Below, one piece after another: positions 1 through 5,829 of a stretch of DNA of 7,003 nt. Under the pieces are notes generated by a model, which saw only the letters and a program-made list of their open reading frames with translations, was not told where the DNA came from and ran no database searches. Within the stretch, counting starts at the first letter, position 1, and each line of letters opens with the position of its first letter. The position numbers and the translations under genes are program-made. This DNA comes from Acidobacterium sp. (GTDB lineage: Bacteria > Acidobacteriota > Terriglobia > Terriglobales > Acidobacteriaceae): NCBI GenBank assembly GCA_003152595.1, contig PMAM01000286.1, forward strand, positions 807-7,809, given 5' to 3'.

Positions 1-109
1 CCCCTTCAAAACGGCGCGTTTTTCCGCAAGCTGTGAAGTCGGGCCCTGTTACGAAACGGGATTCTTCCGCAAGCTGTGAAAGTCGGGCCTTGATACAAAG
101 CCAAAGCAT
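1..109. repeat. Tandem ~43-bp direct repeat array (left end off window)
   Basis: Two near-identical units start at 22 and 65. Each opens with TTCCGCAAGCTGTGAA, continues with (A)GTCGGGCC, and has a more divergent tail (cctgttacgaaacggg in the first, cttgatacaaagccaaag in the second). The window's first ~21 bases resemble the tail of an earlier unit, and TTCCG at about 110 looks like the start of a truncated later one, so the array probably continues to the left. Units are 43 and 45 bp with no unique spacers, which excludes CRISPR. No convincing ORF or RNA gene is seen in 1-157, so this is intergenic repeat DNA downstream of the reductase gene. Its function is unknown. Confidence 0.7.
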
Positions 110-157
110 TTCCGTGGCCGGTGGTGTCGCCGGGGTCTCTCGCCGGCTTCCGCGGGC

Positions 158-1018
158 TCAGGATGGATTTTGGGCGGTGTGCTCGATTTCGGCCCAGTCG
201 GCGTCGGTGAGGTTGAGGTCGGACGCTTTCAGGTTTTCCTCGAGGTGCTGGACGGAGGAAGTGCCGGGGATGGGCAGGATGACGGGCGAGTGATGGAGGA
301 GCCAGGCGATGGAGAGCTGGCTGAGGGTGGCGTTGTGTTTTTTTGCGGCCTTGTCGAGGGGTCCGCCGGGTTGGGTGAGCTTGCCGGCGGCGACGGGGAA
401 CCAGGGGATGAAGGCGATGTTGTTTTGCTCGCAGTACTGGAGGACGTCCTCGTGGGCGCGGTCGGCGATGTTGTATTTGTTCTGGACGCTGACGATGTCG
501 ACGATTTTGCGGGCCTGCTCGATTTCGGGGACTTTGACTTCGCTGAGGCCGATGTGGCGAATCTTGCCCTGCTTCTGGAGGTCGTGGGCTGCGCCGAGGG
601 ATTCTTCGAGGGGGGTGCGCGGGTCGATGCGATGGAGTTGCCAGAGGGGGAGAGCTTCGAGCTTGAGGAAGCGGAGGCTCAACTCGACCTGCTGGATGAG
701 ATAAGGGGCGCGGCCGACGGGCTGCCATGTGTTGGGACCCTGGCGGGTGAGACCGCTTTTGGTGGCGACGATGACGTCGTGCTTGTAAGGCGCGAGGGCT
801 TCGCCGATGAGGCGTTCGCTGACGGCGGGACCGTAGGCGTCGGCGGTGTCGATGAAGTTGACGCCGAGTTCGACGGCGCGGCGGAGGACTTTGCGGGAGT
901 TATCGGGGTCTTTGGGCTCGCCCCAGATGCCATCGCCGACGATGCGCATAGCGCCGAAGCCGAGGCGGTTGATGGTGAAGTCGTTGGCGAGGGAGAAGGT
1001 TTTTGGATGTTGGCTCAC
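158..1018 (-). CDS. Aldo/keto reductase, YdbC/PdxI-like
   Basis: A 286-aa cytosolic NAD(P)H-dependent oxidoreductase with a TIM-barrel aldo/keto reductase fold. The classical catalytic tetrad is visible: Asp57 and Tyr62 in FIDTADAYG, Lys87 in VATKSG and His129 in QLHRID. The N-terminal strand (NRLGFGAMRI), the VQNKYNIADR stretch and the C-terminal PIPGTSSVQHLEEN cofactor-binding segment resemble E. coli YdbC, described as pyridoxal reductase PdxI. That substrate is only suggested by similarity; another aldehyde or ketone is possible. Length is normal for the family. I chose the GTG start at 1018, giving VSQHPKTFSL. The frame stays open to an ATG at 1171, but that extension is translated REP-like repeat and low-complexity sequence. 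No strong Shine-Dalgarno precedes the GTG. The gene lies downstream of the asparaginase gene on the same strand, 218 bp away with three palindromic repeats between, so co-transcription is uncertain. Confidence 0.9.
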   Translation of the reverse strand: MSQHPKTFSLANDFTINRLGFGAMRIVGDGIWGEPKDPDNSRKVLRRAVELGVNFIDTADAYGPAVSERLIGEALAPYKHDVIVATKSGLTRQGPNTWQPVGRAPYLIQQVELSLRFLKLEALPLWQLHRIDPRTPLEESLGAAHDLQKQGKIRHIGLSEVKVPEIEQARKIVDIVSVQNKYNIADRAHEDVLQYCEQNNIAFIPWFPVAAGKLTQPGGPLDKAAKKHNATLSQLSIAWLLHHSPVILPIPGTSSVQHLEENLKASDLNLTDADWAEIEHTAQNPS

Positions 1019-1096
1019 GGTTTTTCGATGAGCGCGGGATGGGGAAAGCTTCAGGGGTTCAGGCGGGGCGCACGAAGAGCGGGCGCTTCGCGCTTT

Positions 1097-1128
1097 CCCG
1101 GGTCTCAAAGGCGAGATATGGGGTACGC
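1097..1128 (-). repeat. REP-like palindromic element, copy 1
   Basis: On the minus strand it reads GTACCCCATATCTCGCC followed by TTTGAGACCCGGG. The core GTCTC...GAGA arms (plus strand 1102-1106 and 1113-1116) flank AAAGGC. It is the most degenerate of the three intergenic copies. It lies in the same orientation as copies 2 and 3, just upstream of the reductase gene. Confidence 0.65.
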
Positions 1129-1140
1129 ACGTTCGCTTGA

Positions 1141-1178
1141 TCCCATGTCTCAAAGTCGAGACATAGGGCACCCGGATT
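1141..1178 (-). repeat. REP-like palindromic element, copy 2
   Basis: The stem arms are ATGTCTC (1145-1151) and GAGACAT (1158-1164) around a six-base loop. They extend with CCC (1142-1144) opposite GGG (1166-1168) across one bulged A. The element is flanked by GGGCACCCGGATT, which is shared with the copy inside the asparaginase gene. This is the best intergenic hairpin of the three. Confidence 0.75.
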
Positions 1179-1187
1179 TGTCTTGAA

Positions 1188-1225
1188 CCCGGGTCTCAAA
1201 GGCGAGACATGGGGCAGCCGGATTC
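1188..1225 (-). repeat. REP-like palindromic element, copy 3
   Basis: GTCTC (1193-1197) and GAGAC (1204-1208) flank AAAGGC, followed by ATGGGGCAGCCGGATTC, which matches the outer flank of copies 2 and 4. It ends 11 bases from the asparaginase stop codon, so in the mRNA its hairpin would lie directly 3' of that gene. It could affect 3'-end stability or read-through into the reductase gene. There is no U-tract, so I do not call it a terminator. Confidence 0.7.
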
Positions 1226-1236
1226 TTCCTGATCCC

Positions 1237-2568
1237 TCAGAAAGGCGGCCACTCTAAACTTCCGCCGTCGAGGAGGGCGGCGCATTTTTCGACGCGGTAG
1301 CCGTTGCTGTCGTGGACGGCGAAGACTCTGGGGCGACCGGTGGGGCTGGTGCTCCAGAGAGAGCAGCCTGCATAGGTCCCGTCTTTGCGGAGGATGTAGT
1401 ACTCCATGTCGAGGAGGCGGATCTTGGTCATGTCGCCGTTGTAGTTGCGGACGATGCGGCGGAGGGTTTCGAGGCCTGCTTCCTGGGGAGTGCGGCCCTG
1501 GCGCATGAGTTCGACGATGGTGTGGGCGCCGGCGACTTTGATGTTCTCTTCGCCGGAGCCGGTGGCGCCTGCCGAGCCTACGTCCTGATCGGTATAGCTG
1601 CCTGCGCCGAGGATGGGTGAGTCACCGAGGCGGCCGGGGAGTTTCCAGGCGAGGCCGGAGGTGGTGGTGGCTCCGGAGATTTCGCCTTTGGTATTCACAA
1701 CCGAGACGTGGATGGTGCCGGTGGTGGGCCAGAGGACCTGCTCGGCGGCGTAGAGGCGGTCTTCGGGGGGGATGCCGAGGTCGGCGGCCATGTTGACTAG
1801 TTTTTCGGTGCGGAGGCGGATGGTTTCGGCCCACTCGGGGGGGGGGTGACGGGGGATTTGTCCGGAACGAGCCGTAGTGGTATCCCATGTCCCAACGCCT
1901 GGGACATGGGGCACCCCATCCGGATTCAGGGAGGAGAGGCCGTGGAGGTCGATGGTGGGTTTGGGGGCTGGTTTGCCGGCGTAGGGATCTTTCCAGGAGG
2001 GCTGGGTCATGCTGGGCCCCCACCAGTCCTGCTGGGAGTTGTTTTCTTTCCAGAGCATCCAGATTTTGCGGGCTTCGTCGGTAAGGAGGTTTTCTTTGGG
2101 GAAGCCGAGGTCGATGGCGAAGCGCTGGGCTCCTTCGGCGACGAGCATGACGTGGCCGGTGTGCTCGTAAACTTTGCGGGCGACGAGGCAGACGTTTTTG
2201 ATGTCGCGGACGCCGCCGACCGAACCCGCCGAACGGGAGGGTCCGTGCATGCAGCAGGAGTCGAGCTCGACGACGCCTTCTTCGTTGGGGAGGCCGCCGA
2301 GTCCGACGGAGTGATCGTTGGGATCGTTTTCGCGGCCGAGGCAGACGTGGTGGACGGCGTCGAGGGTGTCCTGTCCATCGAGGAGCATCTGGTAGGCCTC
2401 CTGAATGGAGTTGTCGCCGGTGACGCGGGTGACGATCACCGGTTTTGCGGGAGGCTGGAGTTGTTTGACGGAGTCGGGGGTCTGGGAGAAGGCGTCGGGG
2501 AGGGTGGTGAGGCCGAGGCTGGCGGTGGTGATTGCTCCCAGCGAGAGGAAATCGCGCCTTGTGGTCAT
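1237..2568 (-). CDS. Tat-exported N4-(beta-N-acetylglucosaminyl)-L-asparaginase-type Ntn hydrolase
   Basis: A 443-aa glycosylasparaginase-family enzyme, expected to cleave the GlcNAc-Asn bond of glycoasparagines (or related asparaginyl/isoaspartyl bonds) after self-cleavage into alpha and beta chains. The start at 2568 gives MTTRRDFLSLGAI, a twin-arginine signal with a hydrophobic stretch to about residue 28, so the enzyme probably acts in the periplasm. The frame is open upstream to 2820 but crosses the divergent promoter region, so I reject that start. No clear Shine-Dalgarno is seen. Family landmarks are SVGLGGLPNEEG (87-98), predicted nucleophile Thr285 in TTGTIHVSV, GRLGDSP (312-318; Arg313 and Asp316 match the substrate-binding Arg and Asp of the human enzyme) and ATGSGEE (335-341). 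Family members usually have about 340 aa; the extra length lies largely in the linker before Thr285. That linker carries an in-frame palindromic repeat (about 217-231) and Pro codons built on a C10 run (242-244). Exact substrate is not provable. Confidence 0.9.
   Translation of the reverse strand: MTTRRDFLSLGAITTASLGLTTLPDAFSQTPDSVKQLQPPAKPVIVTRVTGDNSIQEAYQMLLDGQDTLDAVHHVCLGRENDPNDHSVGLGGLPNEEGVVELDSCCMHGPSRSAGSVGGVRDIKNVCLVARKVYEHTGHVMLVAEGAQRFAIDLGFPKENLLTDEARKIWMLWKENNSQQDWWGPSMTQPSWKDPYAGKPAPKPTIDLHGLSSLNPDGVPHVPGVGTWDTTTARSGQIPRHPPPEWAETIRLRTEKLVNMAADLGIPPEDRLYAAEQVLWPTTGTIHVSVVNTKGEISGATTTSGLAWKLPGRLGDSPILGAGSYTDQDVGSAGATGSGEENIKVAGAHTIVELMRQGRTPQEAGLETLRRIVRNYNGDMTKIRLLDMEYYILRKDGTYAGCSLWSTSPTGRPRVFAVHDSNGYRVEKCAALLDGGSLEWPPF
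1837..1846. repeat. Ten-base G/C homopolymer inside the asparaginase coding sequence
   Basis: Ten consecutive G on the plus strand, read as ten C in the gene (codons CAC CCC CCC CCC GAG, residues His241 to Glu245). A run of this length is prone to slippage. A one-base change would shift the frame about 40 residues before the predicted catalytic Thr285 and abolish the enzyme. It is also a place where sequencing errors are likely. Confidence 0.8.
1883..1926 (-). repeat. REP-like palindromic element, copy 4, in frame within the asparaginase gene
   Basis: Perfect inverted arms CCCATGTCCC (1884-1893) and GGGACATGGG (1901-1910) enclose seven bases. An A-T closing pair would make the stem 11 bp with a five-base loop. 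The outer flank (GGGGCACC ... CCGGATT) matches the intergenic copies at 1141-1178 and 1188-1225. Relative to copy 2, one stem pair is changed on both sides (GTCTC/GAGAC to GTCCC/GGGAC), so pairing is kept. In the protein it encodes roughly DGVPHVPGVGTWDT (residues 217-230), a Pro/Gly-rich stretch in the linker before the catalytic beta chain. The reading frame stays open through it. Confidence 0.75.
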
Positions 2569-2589
2569 GGCGGGAATGGTAACACTGCA

Positions 2590-2612
2590 GGGAATAGGGA
2601 ATAGGGAATAGG
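2590..2612. repeat. Heptanucleotide tandem repeat (GGGAATA x3)
   Basis: Three exact head-to-tail copies of GGGAATA (2590-2610) plus GG. They lie in the 78-bp divergent region between the asparaginase and ADOP genes, about 20 bp upstream of the asparaginase ATG and 35 bp upstream of the permease ATG. Promoters for both genes should lie in or near this region, but I could not identify confident -35/-10 pairs on either strand. Confidence 0.8.
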
Positions 2613-2636
2613 CAACAGATTCGGCGGCGGCGATCT

Positions 2637-2643
2637 GGGGGGA
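2637..2643 (+). promoter_or_regulatory. G-rich ribosome binding site of the first ADOP gene
   Basis: GGGGGGA, four bases short of the ATG at 2647, is the only purine-rich Shine-Dalgarno-like stretch near that start and supports it over nearby alternatives in other frames. Spacing is slightly short. Confidence 0.5.
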
Positions 2644-2646
2644 AAG

Positions 2647-5326
2647 ATGAAGGACGGGTGGCTGAGGCAGGGGTGGAATCGAGTATGCGCCTTCTTCAGC
2701 AAGGCGCCGCTGGATGCGGATCTGGATGCGGAGATGGCTTCGCATCTGGAGATGGCGGTGGAGGAGAATCTGCGGCAGGGCATGCCGCCGGAAGAGGCAA
2801 GGAGAATAGCGATGGTGCAATTCGGCGGGGTGCAGCAGGCGCGGGAAAAGCAGAGAGAGGCGCGAGGATTACCGTTTCTCGATGTGCTGGTCCAGGATGC
2901 GCGCTACACGGTGCGCACGCTGGGACGTGATGCCGGTTTCACGGTGGTCGCGGTGCTGATTCTGGCTCTGGGCATCGGGGCGAACGTTGCGGTGTTCAGC
3001 GTGGTGAACACGATTCTGCTGCGGCCGTTGCCGTTTCCTCAGTCGCAGCAACTGGCGTGGATTGCGCCGCCTCCGCAGAAGTGCGGTATGTCGTGCGCAA
3101 CGTATTCGTCCGATGCGTACGAGGAGTTTGTCGCGGAAACGAAGTCGTATGAAGGCGTGACCGGATACATGGCATTCACCGGGCCGGACAATCTGCGCCT
3201 GACCGGACGCGGCGAGCCGGTGCCGGCGACGGGCATCGAGGTCATCTCCAATTTCTTTCAGGTGCTGGGCGTGCGGCCGCTGATGGGGCGACTGTTTACG
3301 CCGCAGGAATCGCACGCGGGTTGCGCATCCGGTGACGCTGCTCGAGTATGCGTACTGGAAGCGGCAGTTCGCCGGCGATGCGGGAATCGTGGGCAAAGAG
3401 ATTGACCTGAACGGAGGGCCGGTGACCGTGGTTGGGGTGCTGCCGGAGAGCTTCGACTTCGGCGCGATTTTTGCGCCAGGCGAGCGCGTGGATCTGCTGA
3501 CGCCGCTGGATCTGGATAAGGAACGGATGTGGGGCAACATCATCGCCATGACGGCGCGGCTGAAGCCGGGCGTGACGATGGGGCAGGCGCAGGCAGAAGC
3601 GAACATCGTGGTGACGAAACTGTGCTGGAACATCAAGTATCCGCGCTCGTGCGGGTCGTATGTGGGCAAAGAAGGCGGGATGCAGTTGCGCACGCTGAAG
3701 GACTACGTGAGCGGGCGGCTGCGGCGGTCGCTGATCGTGCTGTGGGTGGCGGTGGGGATGATCCTGCTGATTGCGTGCGTGAATCTGTCGAACCTGCTGC
3801 TGGCGCGGGCGGCGGCACGCGGCAAGGAGTTCGCGATGCGCAGCGCGCTGGGCGCGAGCCGCGGACGCATGGTGCGGCAGCTGATGACGGAGAGCCTGAT
3901 CCTGTCGAGTGCGGGCGCGATGCTGGGATTCGGCCTGGCGTGGGGGCTGGTGCTGTGGCTGGCGCATCAGGGATCGCTGGCTCTGCCGCTGCTGAGCACT
4001 CTGCACATCGACGGGCAGGCATTGGGATGGACGGTGCTCATCGCGGTGGGGGCGGCACTGCTGTTTGGCCTGATGCCGGGGTTGCGCATGGCGAGCGGCA
4101 ATTTGCTGGAGACGCTGAAGGACTCCGCCCATGGCTCGAGTGCGGGACGGAAACACGAAACCGTGCGCACCGCGCTGGTGATTACAGAGGTGGCGCTGGC
4201 GTGCGTGCTGCTGGTGGGCGCGGGCCTGCTGCTGCGCAGTTTCCTGAAGGTGCTGGACATCGATCTCGGCTTCCAGCCGGATCAGGCGGCATCGATTCGC
4301 GTGGATTATGACGATTCGGCGCCGACCGACGATGCGAGAGCGCAGAAGCGAGGCACGATCTTCCAGGAGATGATCGCGCGGGTGAGCGCGCTGCCGGGCG
4401 TAAAAGCGGCGGGCATTGTCGATTATCTGCCGCTGGGGGCCAATCGCGCGTGGGGCGCGCCGGTGCCGCAGGGCAAGACGTTTCCTGAAGGTGCGCTGCC
4501 GTCTCCGCTGGTGTATGTGTGCACGCCGGGGTATATGGAGGCGATGGGCATGCGGGTGCACGGGCGCGACTTCAGCTGGAGCGACGGGCCGAAGAGCCAG
4601 CAGGTGGTGATGATCAACGCAGCGGCAGCGCGCACGTACTGGCCGGGTGAGGACGCGGTAGGCAAGGTGCTGATGAGCGGCAATACGGAGCTGCATGTCA
4701 TCGCGGTCGTCGATGATGTTCACGCCTCGAGTGTGGAAGCAGAGAAGGGCTGGCAGATTTATTACCCAGTGACGCAGGCGAATCCCAACAATGCACAGCT
4801 GGTGATTCGGAGCCAGGTGCCGCCCGCGACACTGGCCGGGAGCGTGCTGCGCGCGCTGCGCGAACTGAACCCGAATCAGCCTGCGGCGGAGTTCCAGCCG
4901 ATTCGCACCATCGTTGATCGCGCAGTGTCGCCACGGCGCTTCTTTATGCTGCTGGTTGGGATCTTTGCCGGGCTTGGGCTGCTGCTGGCATCGCTGGGAA
5001 TCTATGGCGTGATCGCATATGGCGTGACGCGGCAGACGCAGGAGATCGGGATCCGCATGGCGCTGGGGGCGACGCGCGGACGCGTGCAGCGCGCGGTGCT
5101 GGGCAGCACGCTGGGAATGGTGCTGATCGGGATCGTGGTGGGAACGGTTGCGTCGTTCGCGGCGGCGCGGATGATTGCGTCGCTGCTGTTCGGGACCGAG
5201 CCGACCGATCCGATGACGTACCTGGGGATGATCGCGTTGCTGATCGCAGTCGCGCTGCTGGCTGGGTATTTGCCGGCACGGCGGGCGTCGCGGATCGATC
5301 CGCTGGTGGCGCTGCGAACGAATTGA
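2647..5326 (+). pseudogene. ADOP-family (acidobacterial duplicated orphan) ABC permease, broken by a +1 frameshift
   Basis: A duplicated MacB/FtsX-type inner-membrane permease without its own ATPase domain. Reading begins at ATG 2647 and is family-like to about residue 225 (GRLFTPQESHAG). It then runs into a stop at 3403-3405. The continuation is in the next frame from 3323 (AHPVTLLEYAYWKRQFAGD). Deleting one T of TT at 3321-3322 joins the halves into about 892 aa, the expected size. Restored architecture: cytosolic N-terminal helical region with DLDAEMASHLE (about 25-35), TM1 98-120, first periplasmic MacB-like domain to ~355, TM2 360-386, coupling motif KEFAMRSALGA (393-403), TM3-TM4 417-478, TM5 509-531, second periplasmic domain, TM6 765-792, QEIGIRMALGATRGR (798-812), TM7-TM8 822-875, and the end ARRASRIDPLVALR. 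Substrate is unknown. Apart from the one base the gene is intact, so it is either a very recent mutation or a sequence error. Confidence 0.88.
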
Positions 5327-5335
5327 ACCCTCGCG

Positions 5336-5363
5336 ATCTCCGACGAGCCCGCTCGTCAGAGAT
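5336..5363 (+). other. Strong stem-loop 3' of the first ADOP gene
   Basis: Arms ATCTC-c-GACGAG (5336-5347) and CTCGTC-a-GAGAT (5352-5363) pair over 11 of 12 positions, with one C/A mismatch and a CCCG loop, starting ten bases after the stop codon. There is no U-run after it, so it is not a classical intrinsic terminator. It could protect the 3' end, help Rho-dependent ending, or separate this gene from the PadR unit. Confidence 0.55.
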
Positions 5364-5379
5364 GTTGGCGCTCGGGAGG

Positions 5380-5433
5380 TCCATTCGACTGCGTTCGGCC
5401 CGCCATGCGGGCTGAACTTCGCTCAGGATGACA
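5380..5433. repeat. Interspersed repeat with internal hairpin (TTCGCTCAGGATGACA type)
   Basis: The segment begins ATTCGACTGCG and ends TTCGCTCAGGATGACA, an end sequence I recognise from memory as a common dispersed intergenic repeat in acidobacterial and other genomes. Its minus strand reads as the familiar artefact peptide start VILSE. Inside it, TTCGGCCCGC (5394-5403) and GCGGGCTGAA (5407-5416) form a 10-bp stem with one G-T wobble and a CAT loop. It fills most of the spacer between the first ADOP gene and padR. A genome-wide copy count is needed to confirm it is dispersed in this genome. Confidence 0.6.
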
Positions 5434-5448
5434 CTCGTCACAAAGCCC

Positions 5449-5478
5449 TTGCTTCTCTATCCATAGATGGCCTATGGT
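5449..5478 (+). promoter_or_regulatory. Candidate padR promoter and autoregulatory operator
   Basis: Two overlapping palindromes are seen directly: CTAT-cc-ATAG (5457-5466) and CCATAG-atggc-CTATGG (5461-5477). They sit between a possible -35 TTGCTT (5449-5454) and a possible -10 TATGGT (5473-5478) with an 18-bp gap, which would put transcription very close to the preferred ATG at 5488. PadR regulators commonly bind inverted repeats in their own promoters. The operator role here is inferred from position and symmetry only. Confidence 0.4.
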
Positions 5479-5487
5479 TCCGGCAAC

Positions 5488-5829
5488 ATGGCCGAGAAAC
5501 CAGAACTAATGCCTGGAACGCTGGATCTGCTGATCCTGCAGACGCTCAAGCGCGCGCCGCTGCATGGATACGGAATCGCGCAGTCGATTAAACGCACGTC
5601 CGATGATGTGCTGACGGTGGAAGAGGGATCGCTGTATCCGGCGCTGCAACGGCTGCTGCTGCAGGGATGGGTGAAGGCGGAGTGGCGGAGAACCGAGACG
5701 AACCGGCGCGCTCGCTACTACACGCTGACGGCGGCGGGGCGGAAGCAGCTGGGCATCGAGCTGTCGAAATTCGAGCGCATGGTGGAGGCGATGGGACGCG
5801 TGCTGCGCGACGCCGAGGAGGCGCGATGA
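5488..5829 (+). CDS. PadR-family transcriptional regulator (acidobacterial ADOP-associated type)
   Basis: A 113-aa dimeric winged-helix repressor. The N-terminal PGTLDLLILQTLKRAPLHGYGIA (residues 9-31) is the first PadR helix and the conserved HGYGI turn. VEEGSLYPALQRLLLQGWV (44-62) is the recognition-helix region, and RARYYTLTAAGRKQL (74-88) is the wing and start of the C-terminal dimerisation helix, which is short as in PadR subfamily 2. I prefer ATG 5488 (MAEKPELMPG) because it matches the usual N-terminus of this group. An in-frame ATG at 5467 would add seven residues, but it lies inside a palindrome that looks like an operator; neither start has a strong Shine-Dalgarno. The stop overlaps the next start (ATGA), so it is probably translated together with the second ADOP and likely regulates that unit. 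The effector is unknown. Confidence 0.93.
   Translation: MAEKPELMPGTLDLLILQTLKRAPLHGYGIAQSIKRTSDDVLTVEEGSLYPALQRLLLQGWVKAEWRRTETNRRARYYTLTAAGRKQLGIELSKFERMVEAMGRVLRDAEEAR

Noticed and set aside
8..23. Intrinsic terminator AAAACG-gcg-CGTTTTTT at the left edge
   Set aside because: The stem is short and mostly A-T, and it falls in the repeat array; no upstream gene is visible to support it.
1..109. CRISPR array
   Set aside because: Repeats follow each other directly without unique spacers, and no cas genes are present.
131..150. Possible extra REP-like copy (GGGGTCTCTCGCCGG)
   Set aside because: Only the GGGTCTC string matches; there is no second arm and no shared flank.
1019..1171. N-terminal extension of the aldo/keto reductase to ATG 1171
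   Set aside because: It would translate a palindromic repeat and has no family match; the GTG at 1018 begins exactly where similarity begins.
170..1186. Long plus-strand open frame opposite the aldo/keto reductase
   Set aside because: It is an acidic Gly/Asp/Val/Glu-rich antisense shadow with no recognisable domain; the minus strand has the full catalytic tetrad.
2569..2820. N-terminal extension of the asparaginase to 2820
   Set aside because: It overlaps the divergent ADOP start, translates the heptamer repeat, and would bury the Tat signal peptide.
3296..4723. 475-codon minus-strand open frame opposite the first ADOP
   Set aside because: Its His/Arg/Gln/Ala-rich composition is typical of a shadow in GC-rich DNA; the plus strand encodes a clear permease.
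3332..5326. Second half of ADOP1 as an independent gene starting at GTG 3332
   Set aside because: The start lies within a conserved stretch of the periplasmic domain, has no ribosome binding site, and would lack the first transmembrane helix.
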